A stretch of 12,739 nt of DNA from positions 1 to 12,739 of the forward strand of contig JAQICF010000121.1 of the NCBI GenBank assembly GCA_027858795.1, written 5' to 3'. Below the pieces are notes generated by a model, which saw only the letters and a list, made by a program, of their open reading frames with translations, was not told the origin of the DNA and searched no databases. The position numbers were made by a program, and so were the translations under genes. Each line of letters opens with the position of its first letter. Position 1 is the first letter of the stretch. Positions 6,881 to 12,739 of the stretch are shown here, in pieces. Source of the stretch: Candidatus Delongbacteria bacterium. GTDB lineage: Bacteria > Delongbacteria > UBA4055.

Positions 6881-8164
6881 CTAGAAACTATATTTTAGAG
6901 TAGTTCCTAATTTCATAATAAAATCTTCAGGATGATCAGGGTTTGATAAATCCATAACTCTTGAATATCCAACATCAGGAACAAAAAGAGCAAAGTAAGG
7001 AATGATATTTAAATTATCATATAAAGTAACTTTTGCTTTTAAATCAAATTCAGATCCTTGATACATAGCGTTTGCAACTTTTCCATAATTTTGATCGAAC
7101 ATGAAGACACCTAGACCACCGGTTAAAACAACATTATCCTTAAGTTTATAGTCAACCAATACAACAGGAAGAGCTACTCCAAGTTTTTCATACAGTTCAA
7201 AGTCCATAGGGTCCTTATTTGCGATACCATCAGGATTCTGATTAAGGATCTCTAGACCTGTATCATAAAAAGGAGCTTCAGTTTCGAAATTTTCATACAT
7301 AGTTTGACAACCTCTGTATAAGAAGTTCGCTCTGATCGTAAGTTTTTTATCCACATCAAAAGTAGATTTAAGACTGAAACCAGTTCCAGTTTTATCAGGA
7401 TCGTGAGGTTGTGTAAATGTATCAGGATTACCTTCTACTACGTCATAGTCATAGTATCTATTATTTACTACAAACTGTGCATCAAACTTTATTTTTCCAT
7501 AATTACCAACAAGTCTCGGAGCAACAAAGATACTAACTTCATCTGAATTAACAAGAAGAGGTGGTGTATCTTTAAACTTATCTCTTTTGAAGAGTAAGAA
7601 GTTTGATAGTCCTAAAGTTATTCTTTCATTCAATATGTACTCAAGACCTAAAGCAAAGAATGTTGTTCCGTAGCTGTAAGTATCTTCACTAATGTTTTCT
7701 TCGTTATAATCAAAAGGTGCAAACCATCCAAGATCAACAGAATATTTATTGAATTTACCCTTCCATAATATACCTGCAACATCAGCATTAAAAATAAAAC
7801 CATGCGGATCTTTATAAGGTAAAAGTCCAATAGTGATCTTATGGTCTTTGTTAGGTTTGATATCAAGGTAAAGATTTTTTGTTTCTGTGTTTATACCATC
7901 AGTTCCTAAGCCAGCACTAGGATTAGTACCAAATTGAATATCTCCAACTTCAAATACTGCTTTAACAAAAAGATTATCGTTGATGTTATAGCCAACGAAT
8001 GGTCTAAATCTTAGGTCGGTTTTTTTGTCGTAGATCTGTGTATCGGTATCAGTTGAGTTCAAATTTTGCAATTCAGAACGAACTCTCATATCCATCCCAA
8101 ATTTGATTTGAGCAAAAGCTACTGCGATTGACACTAGAACTAAGATTGAAACAAACTTTTTCAT
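6881..8164 (-). CDS. Porin-like outer-membrane beta-barrel protein (copy 1)
   Basis: A 427-residue exported protein. The signal peptide is residues 1-18 (MKKFVSILVLVSIAVAFA, with Q19 following). The mature part shows alternating hydrophobic/polar strands throughout, with FGMDMRVRSELQNL at the start, DLRFRPFVGY, FVKAVFEVGDIQFG, NLYLDI and TIGLLPY. It ends in MKLGTTLKYSF, with the C-terminal aromatic residue typical of a BAM-targeted barrel. It resembles alginate-export/porin-type barrels in general, but I cannot name its substrate. It is a clear paralogue of the upstream neighbour (8193-9497), sharing the same motif order. The gap between the two is 28 bases and contains AAGGGAA before this ATG, so they form an operon with this as second gene. 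It is terminated by the palindrome at 6830-6863. Confidence 0.82.
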   Translation of the reverse strand: MKKFVSILVLVSIAVAFAQIKFGMDMRVRSELQNLNSTDTDTQIYDKKTDLRFRPFVGYNINDNLFVKAVFEVGDIQFGTNPSAGLGTDGINTETKNLYLDIKPNKDHKITIGLLPYKDPHGFIFNADVAGILWKGKFNKYSVDLGWFAPFDYNEENISEDTYSYGTTFFALGLEYILNERITLGLSNFLLFKRDKFKDTPPLLVNSDEVSIFVAPRLVGNYGKIKFDAQFVVNNRYYDYDVVEGNPDTFTQPHDPDKTGTGFSLKSTFDVDKKLTIRANFLYRGCQTMYENFETEAPFYDTGLEILNQNPDGIANKDPMDFELYEKLGVALPVVLVDYKLKDNVVLTGGLGVFMFDQNYGKVANAMYQGSEFDLKAKVTLYDNLNIIPYFALFVPDVGYSRVMDLSNPDHPEDFIMKLGTTLKYSF

Positions 8165-8192
8165 AGTGTTTTCCCTTTTATTTTAGATTTTA

Positions 8193-9497
8193 TTATAATT
8201 TCGTTTTAAGAGTTATTCCAACCTTTAAGAACAAATCTGCCTTACCTGTAAAATCATACCATTCGCCTGGTAGCATTACAGCTAAATATGGTAATAATGA
8301 AACTTTTTCGTATAAGTTAATATTAGCTTTAAAGTCAACTTCAGTACCGATCCAAGATTCAGGTCGAGTTATTCCATCCCAGTGTACTTGAGCATACTCA
8401 ACTGGTGTTGTAGCATGTCCTGCACCAAAAGTTAGAATTATATCTTTATTTAATTGGTAGTCGAAGAAGATTGAAGGTAAAATTATACCAACTTCGTGAA
8501 AGCTGCTAAGAGGACTGAATACATTATAACCAATTCCATCCATACCACATCCACCTTCAGTAAGTATCTCTAAACCTGTTTGATAGTATGATTTTTTTTG
8601 ATAGCTAAAGTATGTATCATAACCGCCTTCAGCAGAACTATCACCATCACGGAATAAGAAGTTAAATCTAGCAGTTGTTTTTTTGTCGATTTTATAATTT
8701 GTTTTCAGACTGAATAAAAGACCCAAAGTCTCTGCACCGAATTTTTCATCAGGTCTCTTGTTGTTTGCAGCTAAAACAGCTTCAAGATGAAAGTTGTTAA
8801 AAGTTCCAGAGAAATAAGGTGCTGCCCAAAGGTTTATACTAGTTTCGTGTATACTAGCGTTATCTGTTTCTTCTCTTACGACTTCTGAAAGAGAATTAAA
8901 ACCAACATTCATATTTTTATCTATAGTATAATCAAAGTCAGCAATCAATAATGATTTTCCAAAACTGTAAGTGGTTCCATCAAGATTACCTTCATCATCA
9001 TCAACCGGTACGAACCATGCTAGTTTGGATTTGTATTTCTTTTGAAATGTATTTGACCAAGAAATTCCGGCAAGGTCGGAGTCTAAAATAAGTTTGTGAA
9101 AATCTCTATATGGTTGCAAACCTAAAATAATGTTGTTATTCTTATCCGGAGAAATCTCAAGATAAACATTTTTAGTCTCAATATTAACAGTGTTAGTTCG
9201 AACACTCTCAGTACCAAGACTACCACCTGAAATAATATCCCCAAACTGTATATCTCCAATTTCAAAGACGACCTTAGCAGAAATATGCTCATTCTTACGA
9301 TAACTGATCCAAGGTTTGAACCTCATATCCGTTAACCTTTGCCATGGCTGAGTTTTGTAATAAACTGAAAGATTGCCATCAGAGTCAGTCATGTTATACA
9401 TCTCAGATCTTGTTCTTAGAGACATTCCGTTCTCAAGTTGAGCATTTGCAATAATCACAAAGAGTGCAACTAAGGCAAAAGCTATTAACTTCTTCAT
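8193..9497 (-). CDS. Porin-like outer-membrane beta-barrel protein (copy 2, first in operon)
   Basis: A 434-residue exported protein. The signal peptide is residues 1-19 (MKKLIAFALVALFVIIANA, then Q20). The mature chain starts LENGMSLRTRSEMYN, close to FGMDMRVRSELQN of its neighbour. It repeats that protein's blocks: DMRFKPWISY, AKVVFEIGDIQFG, NIETKNVYLEI, ILGLQPYRDFHKLILDSDLAGISW, TTARFNFLFRDG. So the two arose by tandem duplication and have since diverged, mainly in loop regions. It ends in VGITLKTKL, lacking the terminal aromatic residue that copy 1 has, a minor departure from the usual beta-signal. A GGAG ribosome site lies six bases before the ATG, and a promoter at 9582-9610 gives a leader of about 75 bases. 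Substrate unknown. Confidence 0.82.
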   Translation of the reverse strand: MKKLIAFALVALFVIIANAQLENGMSLRTRSEMYNMTDSDGNLSVYYKTQPWQRLTDMRFKPWISYRKNEHISAKVVFEIGDIQFGDIISGGSLGTESVRTNTVNIETKNVYLEISPDKNNNIILGLQPYRDFHKLILDSDLAGISWSNTFQKKYKSKLAWFVPVDDDEGNLDGTTYSFGKSLLIADFDYTIDKNMNVGFNSLSEVVREETDNASIHETSINLWAAPYFSGTFNNFHLEAVLAANNKRPDEKFGAETLGLLFSLKTNYKIDKKTTARFNFLFRDGDSSAEGGYDTYFSYQKKSYYQTGLEILTEGGCGMDGIGYNVFSPLSSFHEVGIILPSIFFDYQLNKDIILTFGAGHATTPVEYAQVHWDGITRPESWIGTEVDFKANINLYEKVSLLPYLAVMLPGEWYDFTGKADLFLKVGITLKTKL

Positions 9498-9541
9498 AAA
9501 ATCTCCGTTTTTCTATATTAATTATTATATTATCATTAATA

Positions 9542-9558
9542 ATGAAAGCATGCTTCAT
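9542..9558. repeat. Imperfect palindrome in the OMP leader
   Basis: ATGAAAGCATGCTTCAT is a palindrome except for one extra A. It lies in the predicted 5' untranslated leader of the OMP operon, about 45 bases before the start codon, where a hairpin or a protein-binding site could affect expression. Confidence 0.3.
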
Positions 9559-9581
9559 CCTGAAAGCTCTCATTTCGATAC

Positions 9582-9610
9582 AATTTAACAAGACCGGTCA
9601 AGCTTGTCAA
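9582..9610 (-). promoter_or_regulatory. Sigma70-type promoter for the OMP operon, with embedded palindromes
   Basis: On the minus strand TTGACA (9605-9610, perfect), a 17-base spacer and TAAATT (9582-9587, 4 of 6) form a promoter directed at the OMP genes. The spacer and -35 box contain two abutting 8-base palindromes, GACCGGTC (9592-9599) and CAAGCTTG (9599-9606), possible repressor sites. They are GC-richer than their surroundings. Confidence 0.6.
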
Positions 9611-9620
9611 GTAAAAAATA

Positions 9621-9638
9621 TATCCTTTTAGTAGGATA
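9621..9638. repeat. Inverted repeat TATCCT-N6-AGGATA upstream of the OMP promoter
   Basis: Six-base arms with a six-base centre lie 10 bases upstream of the -35 box of the OMP promoter, a position common for activator sites. It also lies upstream of the cca promoter. It is a candidate operator only; I do not recognise a known motif. Confidence 0.35.
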
Positions 9639-9682
9639 AATAAAGCTGAAGAATTTAAGATTGCGAATAATGATTAGTAAAC

Positions 9683-9712
9683 TTGACAATAGTTACATTA
9701 ATTTCGTATTTT
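9683..9712 (+). promoter_or_regulatory. Promoter just ahead of cca, suggesting a leaderless message
   Basis: TTGACA (9683-9688), an 18-base spacer and TATTTT (9707-9712, 4 of 6) end six bases before the GTG at 9719. Transcription would then begin at or very near the start codon. The perfect TTGACA overlaps a TTG that could otherwise be taken as the start of the gene, which argues that this TTG is promoter, not codon. Confidence 0.4.
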
Positions 9713-9718
9713 ACGTTT

Positions 9719-11107
9719 GTGAAAGATAAAGGACTAGAGAAAAATATTTTACAGATAATAAGAACTGCATCAGTTGAAGAAAATCTCAATGTGTTTTTGG
9801 TTGGAGGTTATGTCAGGGATATTATTTTACTTCAGGAATCAAATGATATTGATTTTGTGGTTGAGGGAGATGCTATAAAATTTGCTAAGATTGTAGCGCA
9901 AAAATTAAAAAGAAAAAAGGTTGTGACTTTTCCAAGGTTCAAGACTGCTAAATTATCATATAGAAATTTTGATATTGAATTTGTTTCAGCTAGAAAAGAG
10001 AGTTATAATAAATTATCAAGAAATCCTCAAGTATCTGGAGGAAATCTAACGGAAGATTTGGCCAGAAGGGACTTTACGATAAATACTCTTGCCATTAATA
10101 TCAGTTCCATGGACGACACAATTGATCTGTTCGGTGGGATCGAGGATATCGAAAAAAAAATAATTAGAACACCTCTGGATCCTGATATTACTTATTCAGA
10201 TGATCCTTTAAGGATGTTGAGAGCAATAAGATTTGCTTCAAAATTGAATTTTAAAATTGAAAAAACTTCTTTTGAAGCGATAAAAAAAAATTCCCATAGA
10301 CTAGTTATCATTTCCGAAGAAAGGATAACCGATGAATTCTTTAAGATCTTAAAATCCGATTTTCCTGTGAAAGGTATATTCTTACTTGAAAAATCAGGGC
10401 TTTTGAAAATAATATTTCCAGAACTTTCAGAACTAAAGGGTCAAGAGATTAAGGATGGAATAGGACATAAGGATAATTTCATACATACTATGAAAGTATT
10501 GAATAATATTTCAAAACAAACTGATGACTATAAGCTTCGATTAGCAGCTTTAATGCATGATATTGGAAAACCCAAATCCAGCTATTATAAAAAGGGGTTA
10601 GGATGGACTTTCCATGGGCATGATGATGAAGGTTCGAAAATGTTTATAAAAATTGCGCAAAGATTGAAGTGGTCAAACGAAGTGATAGATTATGTTGTCA
10701 AGATGATCGCGTTACATCATAGACCGATATCTCTCACTAAGGAAGAAGTGACGGATTCTGGTGTCAGGAGATTTTTGTTTGAAGGAGGAGAATTAGTTGA
10801 TGATCTAATGTTATTATGTCGTGCGGATATAACAACCTCGAACAAAAAAAAATTAAATAAATACCTTGATAATTTCGATAAACTTTCCGAAAAATTAGTA
10901 GTAGTAGAAGAAAAAGATAAATTAAGAAACTTCAAACCTCCGATTACAGGATTGGATATTATGAAAGAATTTGCAACAGGAGAAGGTCCGTTAATAGGAA
11001 AAGTTAAAAAAGAAATAGTAGATGCGATAATTAATGGCTCAATAAAAAATGATAAAGAATCTGCAATCAAAATGTTAAAAAGTATTAGGAAAAAGATCAC
11101 AAAGTGA
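9719..11107 (+). CDS. cca: tRNA nucleotidyltransferase / poly(A) polymerase-family enzyme with HD domain
   Basis: Class II nucleotidyltransferase, 462 residues from GTG 9719. Head motif: FLVGGYVRD (26-34) and DIDFVVEGDA (43-52), with metal-binding D43 and D45. ARRDFTINTLA (115-125) follows, then GGIEDIEKKIIRTPLDPD and DDPLRMLRAIRFA (161-173), the nucleotide-selecting neck. An HD phosphohydrolase-like domain follows, with H256, H280-D281 in ALMHDIGKP, and HGHDDEG. Such HD-bearing proteins usually add CCA to tRNAs and repair their ends, but related enzymes are split A- or CC-adding enzymes or poly(A) polymerases, so the exact activity is open. It could mature the tRNA-Sec in this window, which lacks an encoded CCA. 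GTG was chosen because the family starts about 25 residues before GGYVRD; an in-frame TTG at 9683 is part of a promoter. No ribosome site is visible. It is followed after 27 bases by the GAF-PAS gene, probably an operon. The stop is TGA. Confidence 0.9.
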   Translation: MKDKGLEKNILQIIRTASVEENLNVFLVGGYVRDIILLQESNDIDFVVEGDAIKFAKIVAQKLKRKKVVTFPRFKTAKLSYRNFDIEFVSARKESYNKLSRNPQVSGGNLTEDLARRDFTINTLAINISSMDDTIDLFGGIEDIEKKIIRTPLDPDITYSDDPLRMLRAIRFASKLNFKIEKTSFEAIKKNSHRLVIISEERITDEFFKILKSDFPVKGIFLLEKSGLLKIIFPELSELKGQEIKDGIGHKDNFIHTMKVLNNISKQTDDYKLRLAALMHDIGKPKSSYYKKGLGWTFHGHDDEGSKMFIKIAQRLKWSNEVIDYVVKMIALHHRPISLTKEEVTDSGVRRFLFEGGELVDDLMLLCRADITTSNKKKLNKYLDNFDKLSEKLVVVEEKDKLRNFKPPITGLDIMKEFATGEGPLIGKVKKEIVDAIINGSIKNDKESAIKMLKSIRKKITK

Positions 11108-11134
11108 AAATATTAAGATATATAAGGTGCCAAA

Positions 11135-12463
11135 GTGAATGATAATTCAAATGAAAAACGAAAAATAAGTGCAAGTGATAGTGATATTTTTTCAATTAGT
11201 AGTGAAGAAAGTTTTTTTAATAATATTGCTGAAATCGAAGATCTAAGAAATGTAGTCCCTACTCATGAGGAAACTGCTAATAAGAAATTGCAGGAAGTAT
11301 TGAGCGTTACAGAAAAGCTTATGACTACATATAACAGAGATGAAATCTTTGAATTAATTATTTCCAAATCAATAAGATTGACAGGTGCTGAAAGGGGGTA
11401 TTTAATATTAATAAATAAAGAAAAAGAGTTGGAAGTTTCCTATACATTAAATATGGATTCTGAAACACCGCAAGATTCTTTGAAAGAAATATCATCCACT
11501 GTAATAAATAAGGTAATAGAAGACAAGGAAGTTATCATTATTAAGGATGCTCTAAAAGATCAAGAGTACGAAGTTAAACGCAGTATAATAAATTTGAGAT
11601 TAAAATCAATTATGTGTGTGCCAATGATCAAAGAAAATGTGGTTATAGGTATAATATATGTGGAAAATAGAACTATTCCCGGCATTTTCAATACAGAATC
11701 AGGAGAAATTTTAAAATTTTTCGGAAATCAATGTGCTGTTGCATTAGAAAATTTAGATCTACTTGATGAAAATAAACAATATGCACTTACTCTTGAAAAG
11801 CAAGTTGAAGAAAGGACAATGGAATTAGAATATGAAAAAAGTTTCATAGAGAAGATAATTGATAATGTTGGAGAGATCTTAATTACGGTTAACCAAGATC
11901 TAATAATTGAAAAGTCCAATAGTGCATTGGATTTGTTAGGTTTAAAGTCTCAGGATATTATTGGAGGTAGATTAAATAAATTCTATGAAGAAGATTCATT
12001 AAAAAAAATAGAGACAGCAATTTTATCACGAAAAAATACAGCCAATATATCATGCTATGCAAGAAACAAAGATGGTAATAAAGTACATTTTTCTGCAACA
12101 ATTACTCATATCCTAGAAAATGACAACGTTATTGGTTCAATCATTATCAATAAGGATATGACAGAAGTTGAAAAATATGAAAAGGAAAGGTTAGCAAAAA
12201 ACGCGCTGGAATCTATCACGAAAGCTGCAGTAACTGCAAATGATCAGATAAATACACCACTCGGAGTAATTATTGGTAGAGCTACAATTTTATCTTCTTT
12301 TTTGCCTAATGATGAGAAATTTCAAAAAAATCTCGAAATAATAAAAGAGCAGTCATATCGAATCAAAGAAACTTTAAACGAGATGAAAGAGATAACAAAG
12401 ATTAAAGAAAAAGATTATAAAATTGATGGAATTAAAATGATTGATCTAGATCTAAAAAAATAA
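11135..12463 (+). CDS. GAF-PAS protein with a degenerate histidine-kinase dimerisation domain
   Basis: A 442-residue soluble signalling protein from GTG 11135, with AAGGTG five bases upstream. Order: a Ser/Asp/Glu-rich N-terminus (1-45), a GAF domain (about 50-205, with TGAERGYLIL, SIMCVPM and VVIGIIYVENR), a coiled-coil linker (205-240, EKQVEERTMELEYEKS), and a PAS domain (about 236-345, VGEILITVNQD, ending IINKDMTEVEKYE). Last comes a two-helix segment like HisKA (357-425). In it the phosphoacceptor motif, usually of the form NHEINNPL, reads NDQINTPLGV (369-378), so Asp370 replaces the histidine. There is no HATPase domain, and no ATPase-like frame follows in the remaining window, so this is neither a kinase nor obviously frameshifted. 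It may sense through GAF/PAS and dimerise, titrate or scaffold a partner kinase. Stop TAA. Confidence 0.85.
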   Translation: MNDNSNEKRKISASDSDIFSISSEESFFNNIAEIEDLRNVVPTHEETANKKLQEVLSVTEKLMTTYNRDEIFELIISKSIRLTGAERGYLILINKEKELEVSYTLNMDSETPQDSLKEISSTVINKVIEDKEVIIIKDALKDQEYEVKRSIINLRLKSIMCVPMIKENVVIGIIYVENRTIPGIFNTESGEILKFFGNQCAVALENLDLLDENKQYALTLEKQVEERTMELEYEKSFIEKIIDNVGEILITVNQDLIIEKSNSALDLLGLKSQDIIGGRLNKFYEEDSLKKIETAILSRKNTANISCYARNKDGNKVHFSATITHILENDNVIGSIIINKDMTEVEKYEKERLAKNALESITKAAVTANDQINTPLGVIIGRATILSSFLPNDEKFQKNLEIIKEQSYRIKETLNEMKEITKIKEKDYKIDGIKMIDLDLKK

Positions 12464-12650
12464 TTTATTCGATAACATCAATAATACTCTAAAGAAACGA
12501 CACTGTTTTATTAATAAATTCATATCTAATATCTGTTTGCTTAATGCTGTAAGGTAATAAATAAACATTGTATAGGTGACGGCATGGGCTTGTGTACTTT
12601 GAGCAAATCTATCCTATTTCAAAAAAAGAGAAAAAAGATTGACAAAGTAC

Positions 12651-12679
12651 TTGACAATGTAAAAAAAGATTGATACATT
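12651..12679 (+). promoter_or_regulatory. Strong promoter for a stable-RNA (probably rRNA) operon
   Basis: TTGACA (12651-12656, perfect), an exact 17-base spacer and TACATT (12674-12679, 4 of 6) precede a GC-rich discriminator (CACCCGCT near 12683-12690). That discriminator is of the kind found at stringently controlled rRNA promoters. Further TTGACA hexamers occur at 12639, 12679 and 12714. The stretch 12464-12638 shows nothing I can name; it is AT-rich and non-coding. Confidence 0.55.
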
Positions 12680-12686
12680 TGACACC

Positions 12687-12720
12687 CGCTGCTGATAGTG
12701 GCGAAAACGTTCATTGACAT
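12687..12720 (+). other. rRNA-type leader with hairpin and boxA-like element
   Basis: Immediately after the predicted start, 12687-12703 can form a 7-bp hairpin (CGCTGCT / AGTGGCG with two G-U pairs). Then GCGAAAACGTTCATTGACAT follows, the last 12 bases being GTTCATTGACAT. This strongly resembles the conserved GTTCTTTGA-type sequence found in rRNA leaders and 16S-23S spacers of many bacteria. I infer that a 16S rRNA (or another stable RNA) begins beyond 12739; the mature gene itself is not in the window. Confidence 0.45.
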
Positions 12721-12739
12721 AGGCAAGAAAATAGTATTG

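Noticed and set aside
7648..7866. 72-codon minus-strand frame inside OMP copy 1
   Set aside because: It is an alternative frame of the same strand as the OMP gene, with no ribosome site and no independent features.
9683..9718. TTG at 9683 as start of cca
   Set aside because: It is part of a perfect TTGACA hexamer, and the extra 12 residues (hydrophobic, no family match) are not typical.
10717..11100. 127-codon open frame on the minus strand within cca
   Set aside because: Antisense to a well-supported gene; its composition (Ser/Ile/Phe/Leu-rich) is what the opposite strand of an AT-rich gene gives. No start signal or family resemblance.
12584..12673. Small 29-codon frame starting at ATG 12584
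   Set aside because: No ribosome site, lysine-rich composition from the A-run, and it overlaps the predicted promoter.
1..12739. CRISPR array, insertion sequence, prophage or toxin-antitoxin system
   Set aside because: No regularly spaced repeats, no transposase or integrase, and no small paired genes were seen in either strand.

Overview
The window is AT-rich (roughly 30% GC by eye) chromosomal DNA from a diderm bacterium. Two tandem genes encode secreted proteins that look like outer-membrane beta-barrels. A MoxR/DUF58/VWA (Bat-type) gene cluster, Shine-Dalgarno sites such as AAGGAG and GGAG, and TTG/GTG starts are also present. The mixture (lamin-tail-domain secreted protein, Bat cluster, porin-like pair, many GAF/PAS signalling proteins) suits the FCB superphylum or a spirochaete-like or other anaerobic lineage. 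I cannot place it further from sequence alone. No transposase, integrase, phage gene or CRISPR array was seen.

Layout. 1-461 (minus) is the N-terminal part of a secreted lamin-tail-domain protein that runs off the left edge. Divergently, a good promoter (549-577) drives a selenocysteine tRNA gene (597-692, anticodon TCA, long variable arm, no encoded CCA). Twenty bases further on, starting at a TTG codon inside a longer open frame that runs through the tRNA, lies a geranylgeranyl-reductase-family flavoprotein (712-1884). Then come four genes in one direction: MoxR ATPase (2004-2993), DUF58 protein (3035-3922), a one-pass membrane protein (3929-4906) and a BatA-like VWA protein (4899-5879). 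This is a compact Bat-type module without a visible BatB, TPR protein or large BatD. A REC-PAS protein (6040-6816) follows and converges on two tandem paralogous outer-membrane proteins on the minus strand (6881-8164, 8193-9497). The convergence point is a perfect bidirectional terminator (6830-6863). The OMP promoter region is divergent from a tRNA nucleotidyltransferase/poly(A) polymerase gene (9719-11107), followed by a GAF-PAS protein with a degenerate histidine-kinase dimerisation domain (11135-12463). The right end (12639-12739) has a strong promoter and a leader resembling those of stable-RNA (rRNA) operons, so an rRNA operon probably begins just outside the window.

How the pieces relate. 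The tRNA-Sec implies that the organism inserts selenocysteine at UGA, although no selA/selB/selD and no obvious in-frame UGA gene is in the window. Since the tRNA lacks an encoded CCA end, it needs CCA addition, which the nucleotidyltransferase gene in the same window could supply. The MoxR/DUF58/VWA genes likely form one operon for envelope-associated protein assembly or stress resistance. The REC-PAS and GAF-PAS-pseudoHisKA proteins both lack any catalytic output domain and look like adaptors in larger phosphorelay networks. The most unusual items are the tRNA-Sec with its tight coupling to the reductase gene, the His-to-Asp pseudokinase, the REC domain lacking its switch Thr/Ser, and the TTGACA-rich rRNA-like leader at the right end.
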